Assembly: GCA_021158345.1 (NCBI GenBank)
Contig: JAGGUV010000179.1
Span: 1 to 33,384, forward strand
Direction: 5' to 3'
Length of the DNA: 33,384 nucleotides
Source of the DNA: Bacteroidales bacterium
GTDB taxonomy: Bacteria; Bacteroidota; Bacteroidia; Bacteroidales; AUK083
Below, piece by piece: positions 1 to 7,234 of the stretch (position 1 is its first letter; each line of letters starts with the position of its first letter). Below the pieces are notes generated by a model. The model made no database searches, was not told the DNA's origin, and saw only the letters and a list, made by a program, of their open reading frames with translations. A program made the translations under genes and the position numbers.

Positions 1-1147
1 TATTATTACCTTTAAATAAATTATAAGCATTATCAATAAAACCAAATGAAAAATTAGAAAGATTACATTCTGTTGCCAGTAAAACAATTACATCTGTATT
101 AATTATTGATTGATAGAGATTCAGGTCTTGAACTTCTTTAGGTTTTTTTTGCCCCTTTACTAAAGGGTATTCTTTTTTATTATAATACCAAAAATTATTT
201 TTACGGAAAAGTTTTTTTGGTAAACCTGACATAAAAATACCCCAATAATAACTATCAGCGACAGAAAGAAGATTTAATTTTTTATTTTCTGAATTTTCTT
301 CAACCTTAAATTTGGGATAAGCCATATTATCATGTGGCATTTCCCATAAAAGGTTCATTGTTTGTTCAATGTCATATTCTCCTGATTTTATATCGTTTGA
401 TATTCTTACTCCATTCCAATGAATATGAGGAAGTTTTGTTTTATGAACTTCTTCAATATAATTTATTAATGAATCTGTACATAATAGCATTCCATAATTA
501 CTCCAATGAGTTCCACATTTTGAATATAATGGATATCTTGATGTATCCTTTATTTTTGTGAAATAAGTGTTAAAATCAATATAATTAAGTTTTAGTTCAT
601 CTGATATTTTAATAAAATTATCAAAATTTGTAGTCTCATTATTTTTTATTTTATATGAATCCGGAATATATTCCGGGTAAAAACGTGCTTTGCTAGGGGC
701 ATAAACAAGTATAAGATCTGTATTATTCTTTTTAAGAGTGTCTTGTAGAAATTTTGCTTTTAATAAAAGATTTTTAATTTTATTATTTCCAATAAAGTCA
801 TCACCCTTTAAACTTAGTATATATTTTTCTTCATATAAATAGCCATCTTTTCCAATAATAATATCATCTGCATTAGAAATATTGAAAAATGAATAATCGA
901 TTTGATTTTGTATTCTTATCAGTATTTTTCTAAAACCAATATGTTGTTCAATAGCATCGTTAAATTTTTTTTGGAAATCACCCTCTAACCATGATTTTAA
1001 TTTCATGTCTTTAATTGAGGGTTGAGAAGCAAGAATATATGCACCCTTTAATTTCCGTATATTAAAAAAGTGAAATTGTTTTTGTAATTCCGGAAGTACA
1101 AGCGTTAAAATTATTAATATGTATAAACTTACTTTTAATTTCTTCAT
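1..1147 (-). CDS. AlgJ/AlgX-like SGNH acyltransferase, C-terminus cut by window edge
   Basis: This reading frame starts with ATG at 1147 and stays open for 382 codons to the window edge, so its stop lies outside. It begins with a short positive N-terminus and one hydrophobic segment (about residues 5-20), suggesting a membrane-anchored periplasmic protein. The body resembles the AlgJ/AlgX family, which transfers acetyl groups to exported polysaccharide: a GTHWSNYG motif at 212-219 and an ADSYYW motif at 297-302 match the family's His and Ser motifs, and ATECNL at 358-363 is also typical of these proteins. The usual catalytic Asp two residues before the His (DTHW) is Gly here. It starts 5 bases after the MBOAT gene's stop, so the two are almost certainly co-transcribed and act as an acyl carrier/transferase pair. 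The acceptor polymer is unknown. The family call is firm, the substrate is not. Confidence 0.82.
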   Translation of the reverse strand, partial: MKKLKVSLYILIILTLVLPELQKQFHFFNIRKLKGAYILASQPSIKDMKLKSWLEGDFQKKFNDAIEQHIGFRKILIRIQNQIDYSFFNISNADDIIIGKDGYLYEEKYILSLKGDDFIGNNKIKNLLLKAKFLQDTLKKNNTDLILVYAPSKARFYPEYIPDSYKIKNNETTNFDNFIKISDELKLNYIDFNTYFTKIKDTSRYPLYSKCGTHWSNYGMLLCTDSLINYIEEVHKTKLPHIHWNGVRISNDIKSGEYDIEQTMNLLWEMPHDNMAYPKFKVEENSENKKLNLLSVADSYYWGIFMSGLPKKLFRKNNFWYYNKKEYPLVKGQKKPKEVQDLNLYQSIINTDVIVLLATECNLSNFSFGFIDNAYNLFKGNN

Positions 1148-1152
1148 TTGTT

Positions 1153-2577
1153 TTAAAATCTAAAATAAATGAATGGATTGAAACCTGAAGAAGTAATTGC
1201 TGATAAACTTATAATAAACATAATTATTGAAGAAATTACCATAATTATTATTGTTTTATTATTTTGTTTTTTATCAAAAAGTCGAACTTGCCAGTCTTCG
1301 ATTTTTTTAAAACTACCCCAAAACGAGAAGAAAATAGCAATAATGAGTATAGTAAAAAATTTTAGATTGAAATTGAAATCTGTTGCCATGAATTTAAATT
1401 CAAACATTTTGCTCATAAAACCAAAGGCATGAGTAAGATTGTCAGATCTAAACAACACCCAGCCAATAATTACAATAAAAAATGTGATTATAGTGCTTGG
1501 AATTTTACCTATGCGTTTATAAAATTTTAAAAGGAACATTCTATCAGCAATAAGAAAAATACCGTGAAAAGCACCCCAGAGGACAAAATTCCATGCAGCG
1601 CCATGCCATAATCCCGAAACAAGAAATACAAACCAAAGGTTAAAATATAGTCTTACAGGTTTTACTCTGTTGCCACCCAAAGGGATATATAAATAGTCTT
1701 TCATAAACCTGCCAAGTGTCATATGCCAGCGACGCCAGAATTCGCTTATGCTTCGTGAAATATATGGATTATTGAAGTTCTCGGGAAAATCAAAACCTAT
1801 CATTCTGCCTATTCCAATAGCCATATCTGAATAACCTGCAAAATCAAAGTATATCTGAAAAGTATAGGCCAGCGTTCCTAACCATGCTATGCCTGATGTA
1901 ACTTCGTTTGGCGACATGGCAAATATTTTATCAGCCTCTTCGCCTAAAACATTTGCTATTAAAACTTTTTTAGCTAACCCAAGAGTAAATCTAAAAAAAC
2001 CTGTTAATTTATTATCAATATTTTCATTCCATTTTCTATCTTCAATTTGGTCAGCTATTTCGTTAAATCTAACAATAGGTCCGGCAATTAATTGAGGAAA
2101 CATTAAAATATATAAAGCATAGTCGCTAATTTTTTTTAGTGGCGAATGAACTTTTCTGTATACATCAACAGAATAAGTTAATTTTTGAAATGAAAAAAAT
2201 GAAATTCCTATAGGTAAAGCTACTTTAGTCCAGGCAACTGAAGTACATCCAAAATTATTTAAAATAGCATTTAAATTTTCAACAAAGAAATTTGCATATT
2301 TAAAATATGCTAGCAAACCTATATTTAAAATTACAGATAAAGAAATAAGAATATTTTTTTTATTCCCGGGTTTTGTCTTATTCATTTTTTCTACAAGGTA
2401 GAAATCAATAATAATAGATGCCAAAACTATAAAAATAAATTTTGGAGCTCCCCAGGAATAAAAAAATATGCTTGCAATTAATGCAAAAATATTTTTGTAT
2501 TTTGTATTAATTAAACTGTAAATTATTAAAAATACAGGTAAAAAATACAAAAGGAATAAACTTGAACTAAATACCAT
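1153..2577 (-). CDS. MBOAT family membrane O-acyltransferase (AlgI-like)
   Basis: The 474-residue protein is a polytopic membrane protein of normal length for the AlgI/PatA/DltB branch of MBOAT acyltransferases. These move acyl groups across the inner membrane for transfer to polymers outside. Visible family motifs are AGPIVRFNEI (165-174), FWRRWHMTLGRFMKDY (280-295, His285) and GLWHGAAWN (322-330, His325, the position of the conserved MBOAT histidine). The start is ATG at 2577, 10 bases after the VTC gene's stop, and the AlgJ-like gene follows 5 bases after its own stop. Pairing of MBOAT with an SGNH protein is the standard alginate or cellulose acetylation arrangement. Here the pair shares a transcription unit with a polyphosphate polymerase domain rather than with recognisable alginate genes, so the acceptor may be a different polymer. 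Function as an acyltransferase is well supported; the substrate is inference. Confidence 0.92.
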   Translation of the reverse strand: MVFSSSLFLLYFLPVFLIIYSLINTKYKNIFALIASIFFYSWGAPKFIFIVLASIIIDFYLVEKMNKTKPGNKKNILISLSVILNIGLLAYFKYANFFVENLNAILNNFGCTSVAWTKVALPIGISFFSFQKLTYSVDVYRKVHSPLKKISDYALYILMFPQLIAGPIVRFNEIADQIEDRKWNENIDNKLTGFFRFTLGLAKKVLIANVLGEEADKIFAMSPNEVTSGIAWLGTLAYTFQIYFDFAGYSDMAIGIGRMIGFDFPENFNNPYISRSISEFWRRWHMTLGRFMKDYLYIPLGGNRVKPVRLYFNLWFVFLVSGLWHGAAWNFVLWGAFHGIFLIADRMFLLKFYKRIGKIPSTIITFFIVIIGWVLFRSDNLTHAFGFMSKMFEFKFMATDFNFNLKFFTILIIAIFFSFWGSFKKIEDWQVRLFDKKQNNKTIIIMVISSIIMFIISLSAITSSGFNPFIYFRF

Positions 2578-2587
2578 TTAATTTTTT

Positions 2588-3295
2588 TTAAATAGCTATA
2601 TTTAAATGAAATTTTTCTATACCATTTACATATTTTGAGCTTTTTGTCATTCTAAAAGGCAAATTATTAGTAATAAAATCCGCTTTATTATCTTTATTAT
2701 TTTCGTATTTTAGCTCAACTACATTGTCAATATAATTAATATCGTGTTTAATAAAATTATTGTTTCTTCTTGAGATATCGTGATATTCCAGATCGGTATC
2801 AATAGTAAGCCTGAAATTTTTGTCTATTGTCTGAAAATATTTTCTTGAATAACGGTTAAGCAGGGTGGGTTCTAATGTTAAAATTTCGTCCATAACCCGA
2901 TCAGGCAAATCCGATTTTTTGAATATATTTTTTAATAAATCAATATTAAAATTTTTATCTAAAACAAAAGGTTTTAAGAAGAATGAGTGTTTATCGCCAA
3001 CAGCCCCTGTTTTTAATTTAAACTCCAGTATAGGATGTTCAATATATCCAAGTAAATCGCCATACCATCTGATACGAACTTTTTTTCTATGGCTTTTCCC
3101 AACATTATTATCAATATACGACATTAAATTGTGTGAGTCGAGATAAATATTATTAATATATCTCTCATGATATATTTCTGAAAAAGCAGCAGGATGTGCT
3201 CTTACAATTTGTTCTATATTTGCTTTTGAGAGCTGGGATACAACAAATTTACGTTCATATCTGCTTTTTTTTAATGCTGTATATTCATTAGCCAT
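2588..3295 (-). CDS. VTC domain protein (polyphosphate polymerase domain)
   Basis: This 235-residue protein is essentially one VTC domain, the triphosphate-tunnel fold that in yeast Vtc4 polymerises polyphosphate from ATP. The charged strands lining the tunnel are visible: RYERKF (12-17), NIYLDS (49-54), KVRIRWYG (72-79), LEFKLK (90-95), LNRYSRKYF (146-154), TIDTDLEY (164-171), VVELKY (192-197) and KSSKY (218-222). No SPX domain or membrane segment is present, unlike eukaryotic VTC subunits. The frame could open three codons earlier at a TTG (3304), but ATG at 3295 is the likelier start and leaves 18 bases after the upstream gene. It sits between the DUF4956 membrane protein and MBOAT genes, so the membrane protein may provide the anchor or export path. 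Fold assignment is firm; polyphosphate as the actual product is inferred from the family. Confidence 0.88.
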   Translation of the reverse strand: MANEYTALKKSRYERKFVVSQLSKANIEQIVRAHPAAFSEIYHERYINNIYLDSHNLMSYIDNNVGKSHRKKVRIRWYGDLLGYIEHPILEFKLKTGAVGDKHSFFLKPFVLDKNFNIDLLKNIFKKSDLPDRVMDEILTLEPTLLNRYSRKYFQTIDKNFRLTIDTDLEYHDISRRNNNFIKHDINYIDNVVELKYENNKDNKADFITNNLPFRMTKSSKYVNGIEKFHLNIAI

Positions 3296-3313
3296 AATCA
3301 ACAAAAAAATTTA

Positions 3314-3994
3314 TTAATAACTTTTATTGTCGATAAATGTAACTTTAATATTATCGTGTAATTTTTGTAATTCTTCTTTACACTTTTGAATTTTTTCAGT
3401 TTTATCAATTTCAACTAAAAAAGAAGCTTCAATAATATTGTCACCTTCGTCGAAACGTTTTAGCTCTGAAGTTTTAAAATTTTCTTTTACAATTTTAATA
3501 ATATCATTTAATTGTATTGATTTAGAGCTGTTTCCTGATACTGTAAAATAAAGGTTCTGGCTTTCGTTTTTATGTGATATGAAATATCTTGCCCAAACAA
3601 TTATAAGCATAACAAAAAATGCTACCACAACAATCACTCTTTGATTAGCACCTAATCCCAAACCTATTGAAATTGCAAAAAACAAATATGCCAGTTCTTC
3701 AGGCTCTTTTATGGCAGCTCTGAAACGAACTATTGATAATGCACCTACTAATCCTAATGATAATGCTAAGGATGATTTTACTATAGAAATTATAAGCATT
3801 GTTGTAAAGGCAATTAATAAAAAGTTTGCTGAGAATGTTTTTCTATTCGACAAGCTTTTTGCACATTTTGTATATGTGCGTTCTAATAATAATGAAAGTA
3901 TTATTATTATTACTGAATTTATAATAAAATCACTAACAGAAACTTGTGCACTTTCAGTAATTAAAAATTTTTGAAATAAACTCCATTTTCCCAT
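3314..3994 (-). CDS. DUF4956 family membrane protein
   Basis: The 226-residue protein has about four hydrophobic segments (roughly 22-38, 57-72, 78-115 as one long or two short segments, and 119-138). Between them lies the family's signature GLVGALSIVRFRAAIKEPEE (81-100), followed by AYLFFAISIGLGLGA (102-116). The last 85 residues are soluble, with an alternating strand-helix pattern that could be a small ACT-like regulatory domain. No biochemical function is established for DUF4956 that I know of. It is first in a tight operon ahead of the VTC polymerase domain, and a good promoter lies just upstream. My inference is that it is the membrane partner of the VTC protein, perhaps anchoring it or passing its product across the membrane, as membrane subunits do in the yeast VTC complex. 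The start is ATG at 3994. Confidence 0.88.
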   Translation of the reverse strand: MGKWSLFQKFLITESAQVSVSDFIINSVIIIILSLLLERTYTKCAKSLSNRKTFSANFLLIAFTTMLIISIVKSSLALSLGLVGALSIVRFRAAIKEPEELAYLFFAISIGLGLGANQRVIVVVAFFVMLIIVWARYFISHKNESQNLYFTVSGNSSKSIQLNDIIKIVKENFKTSELKRFDEGDNIIEASFLVEIDKTEKIQKCKEELQKLHDNIKVTFIDNKSY

Positions 3995-4018
3995 ATTATC
4001 GTTTTTTTAATTTGTTTG

Positions 4019-4048
4019 CAAAAATAATTTTAATTTATAGATTACAAA
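4019..4048 (-). promoter_or_regulatory. Promoter of the DUF4956-VTC-MBOAT-AlgJ operon
   Basis: Read on the minus strand, TATTTTTG (4026-4019) matches the Bacteroidota -7 element TAnnTTTG exactly and lies 24 bases before the DUF4956 ATG. A TTTG (4048-4045) sits 18 bases upstream, close to the expected -33 position. A second TATTTTTG overlaps it at 4052-4045. This suggests the operon is transcribed independently of the CotH-like gene 124 bases upstream. Confidence 0.5.
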
Positions 4049-4118
4049 AATATTTTCATTCTTTCTTAATTTAGTCAATATTTAAAATTGTCACAGATTC
4101 ACAGATTATAATTTTTTT

Positions 4119-7100
4119 TTATTTATTGTAGAAAATATCTGCAACATCTTTTTTGTCTCCCGGTATTTGTTTTTGGTTTAAATTTAATAACGAATTTGTT
4201 TCTATCAGATATAAAGTATCATTATTATTATAAGTTATTTTTTTTGCAATAATAGTAGCAGGGCCATATTCAGGCTTTTTCTGAAAAGCAGTAAATGCAT
4301 ATTTGCAATTTTTTATTTTAGATGATTTTATTTCAACTAATGACAAATCTTTTGATGCAACACCGATATTGCAATTATTAATATTAGTATTTGACACTGA
4401 TAGTGTTGAATTTTCGCCACCACTTATCCCTTTATCATTAATATTGTTGATATTACAATTTTCAATATTTATTTTGCTGCCTGAAAAGTCTACTGCATCA
4501 TTGCCGATTTTTGTGAATTTTGTATTTTTTACTATTCCTGTACTAAAGTCAGAGTCAAAAGCATCTGCAAAAGTATTATAGAATTCGCAATTGTCAATAA
4601 TAAAATCCGAACGTACAATGTTTAACTGGTCATCGCAGGCTTTATTGTTTTTTAATGTTGTGTTATAGATTTCAACATTAGATTCATAAAAACAAACAGC
4701 AGCTGTTAAAGCCCAGCCTTTGTAATTGAGTCTGCTTAAATTATCGAATATTGCATTTTTAACAATAGATCTTCCTCCTGCCTGCAATACGTTAAAGCCC
4801 ATTGCCGAGCTGTCGCTAGAATATATTTTAACGGGATTTTGTTTTGTGCCGAGAATATAAACAGGTGAATATGAAAGAAAACCTCCTTTATTTATGAAGT
4901 CAATTTCAGCACCTTGTTCAAATTTTACTTTATAATTTTTCGGAATAATAATAAATTCATTAACAATATGTTTTCCTTTTTTAAAGAGAATTGTATTATT
5001 TTTTAAAATCGTATAAGCTTTATTTTCAGGGAAAGTAGATTTTGCCATAAGCTCTTGCAAAGGTGTAGAAGCATAAGGCGAATTCCATTGAAAAATATCT
5101 GTGGTAAAAGTTTTGAAATGCCCTTTTACCATAAAAAATAAATATTTTGCTGTTGTGTCTGAATCAACTTCAATAGGTTTGTTTTCAGGATTATTATACG
5201 AGCAGATGTTTGGTTCGGGATGAAAGAAATAATTAATTTTCCTTTTATTTTTTCCTGTCCCAAGTATAATAATGTCGTTTGGATAATAATTATAGATTTT
5301 AATTATTGAATGATTTTTTGTATTTTCCTTTTTTTCTATGAATGCGTTCACATAATATTCAGGGAAGCCCTCGTAATATATAGTGTCGTAGGTTTTCTCG
5401 TTAGTTTGGAATTTTTTATAGTTTTCAGCATAATGCGGATTATCCCTGAATTTCTTTTTATATGCAGGTAAATCTTCTCTTATGGCTTTAGCATTTTTTA
5501 ATAAAAATAATGAGTCGAAATGATAATATTGAAATTCTTGTCTGATTAAATTTTCGTACTTATTAATTTCAGGTTTAAATTCTGACAAAATATTTTTAAT
5601 GTAATTTTCGTCAGAATATTTTTCAAGATAATGGATATAAAGTTTAACAAAACTGGTATCAGTAAAAAGATTATAACGCATAGTTGCTCTAATAGTTTTG
5701 TTTTGATCAAAATCTGAATTTGCAGCAATAGCACGATGAACAAAGTCAAAAGGACCGCCTTCGGTGTAGCAATCGAAAAGAATAGGCTCTAGTTTACAAG
5801 TAACCGGATTATAATAAAATCGTTGATTATGAAAAATAAATCCATGATAGCCTTTTGTTAAATCTATTAAAGCAAAATATTTTGCCATCAGATTAACATC
5901 AAAAATCTCAGAAGCAGATTTTAATCTGTTTTTATATTCAAAATACAAATTTTGTGCTATTAAAAATTCTTGTTTTAATACTGGAGATTCAATCGTTTTG
6001 TTTTGTTTAAAAGGCAAAATGTCTGAAGCATCAAAATAAGGTAATTTATAGAATTTGTTTTTTGTTTTACTGAGTTTTTGTATTGCCCACAAACCATAAT
6101 CAGATAATTTTAGTATAGGTCCTTCTCTACGGTTTTTAGCTTCTACCAATTGTTTTTCAAAATGTTCCTCATAAGCATATAATCCCAGACTTTTATTGTT
6201 TAATATTACAGGGACAAAATCGTAACGTGGAGTTAAAAGATCTTCTTTCTCATATATTTTGTGAGCCAGATATCCTTTTAAAAAATCTCTTGTAACAGGA
6301 TTTTGTATAGAGAATGTTTTAAGGTTTTTCCATGATTTATTTTTCCTGATTTTTATTCTAAAAGACCATTTTTTCCCATGGAGATGGTCAAGCCAATCGC
6401 CTTTTAATCTTACTTTGGCTTTCATCATATCTTCTCCGTAGAATATCATTGCCTTAACCCAATCATCATCAGCAGTTTCAAGAACACCATTTTTAAATGC
6501 AATATCACGTTTTTTGTATAATTTTAGCATGTCAAGGGTGTCAATAAATATCCTCAAAGATTTTTCTTTGAATCTCGGATATACTTTTTCAGGTAATTTT
6601 TCTATTGTTAAATCATCAAAATATGCAGGCTCTTTGTCAGGATTCCACATATAAATTTTTATGTATTCGTTTCTAATACAATGAGGTATTTCAACATCTG
6701 CCTGTAACATCTCCCAGCCATTTTTTTCTGTTTTCACAGGCTTACGTATTGGTACGTAGAATTTTTCTGCTGTTTTATCTGCAATTACAAGTATGCCTTT
6801 GTTGTTTTTGCTTTTTCTCCATACAGTAATTTTATAATAATCGCCGGCTTGAACATTATTTATTTTATATGAAAAAGTATAAGGATGTTTTTTATTTATT
6901 TTTGCCGAAAATTTCCCTGAATGCGCAGCTTCTTTGCTTCGAGTATATGCTCCTGAAAAAAATTCATTATCTTTAACAGAGATAAAAAATTTCTTATCTT
7001 TGCTAAGAATTTCTGCATTACATATTATTTTTTTATTTAATTTTAATGAGCTTTTTTGTTTACAGCTAAAAGATATTATTAATATTAAAAAAATAAAAGA

Positions 7101-7145
7101 TAAAGCAGTTATAATTTTTTTTAAATTATATTTTGTCTTTGTCAT
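4119..7145 (-). CDS. CotH kinase-like surface lipoprotein with C-terminal beta-helix
   Basis: This 1008-residue protein is an apparent lipoprotein: a hydrophobic signal ends in SFSC with Cys28 as the lipidation site. Residues about 65-185 look like a carbohydrate-binding-type beta sandwich (HSGKFSAKI, then GDYYKITVWRKS and FDDLTIEK). Residues about 195-500 are CotH-like: RLKGDW (246-251), SFRIKI (261-266), GLYAYEEHFEK (321-331), DLTKGYHGFIFHN (428-440, the probable catalytic loop) and LFDCY (456-460, the position of the metal-binding Asp). CotH of Bacillus is an atypical kinase that phosphorylates a spore-coat protein. Residues about 735-950 form a right-handed beta-helix with repeated short Asn-rich strands, a fold common in polysaccharide-binding or -cleaving proteins. 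CotH genes recur near VTC and DUF4956 genes, as here. A phosphotransfer role on a surface polymer or protein is inference. Confidence 0.85.
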   Translation of the reverse strand: MTKTKYNLKKIITALSFIFLILIISFSCKQKSSLKLNKKIICNAEILSKDKKFFISVKDNEFFSGAYTRSKEAAHSGKFSAKINKKHPYTFSYKINNVQAGDYYKITVWRKSKNNKGILVIADKTAEKFYVPIRKPVKTEKNGWEMLQADVEIPHCIRNEYIKIYMWNPDKEPAYFDDLTIEKLPEKVYPRFKEKSLRIFIDTLDMLKLYKKRDIAFKNGVLETADDDWVKAMIFYGEDMMKAKVRLKGDWLDHLHGKKWSFRIKIRKNKSWKNLKTFSIQNPVTRDFLKGYLAHKIYEKEDLLTPRYDFVPVILNNKSLGLYAYEEHFEKQLVEAKNRREGPILKLSDYGLWAIQKLSKTKNKFYKLPYFDASDILPFKQNKTIESPVLKQEFLIAQNLYFEYKNRLKSASEIFDVNLMAKYFALIDLTKGYHGFIFHNQRFYYNPVTCKLEPILFDCYTEGGPFDFVHRAIAANSDFDQNKTIRATMRYNLFTDTSFVKLYIHYLEKYSDENYIKNILSEFKPEINKYENLIRQEFQYYHFDSLFLLKNAKAIREDLPAYKKKFRDNPHYAENYKKFQTNEKTYDTIYYEGFPEYYVNAFIEKKENTKNHSIIKIYNYYPNDIIILGTGKNKRKINYFFHPEPNICSYNNPENKPIEVDSDTTAKYLFFMVKGHFKTFTTDIFQWNSPYASTPLQELMAKSTFPENKAYTILKNNTILFKKGKHIVNEFIIIPKNYKVKFEQGAEIDFINKGGFLSYSPVYILGTKQNPVKIYSSDSSAMGFNVLQAGGRSIVKNAIFDNLSRLNYKGWALTAAVCFYESNVEIYNTTLKNNKACDDQLNIVRSDFIIDNCEFYNTFADAFDSDFSTGIVKNTKFTKIGNDAVDFSGSKINIENCNINNINDKGISGGENSTLSVSNTNINNCNIGVASKDLSLVEIKSSKIKNCKYAFTAFQKKPEYGPATIIAKKITYNNNDTLYLIETNSLLNLNQKQIPGDKKDVADIFYNK

Positions 7146-7164
7146 GAATAATATAAATTTTCTG

Positions 7165-7172
7165 CAAAAATA
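7165..7172 (-). promoter_or_regulatory. -7 promoter element of the CotH-like gene
   Basis: On the minus strand this reads TATTTTTG, an exact TAnnTTTG match, 19 bases ahead of the ATG at 7145. No clear TTTG is seen at the -33 position, so only the -7 half is supported. The 89-base gap is shared with the divergent gene at 7235. Confidence 0.4.
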
Positions 7173-7234
7173 GAACTATTTTTATTTAATTTAAATTTTA
7201 AAAGTAAAAACATAAAAAAAATAGCTATATTGAG

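Noticed and set aside
4093-4110. Short tandem CACAGATT repeat upstream of the DUF4956 operon
   Set aside because: Only two short units; too little to call a repeat family or binding site.
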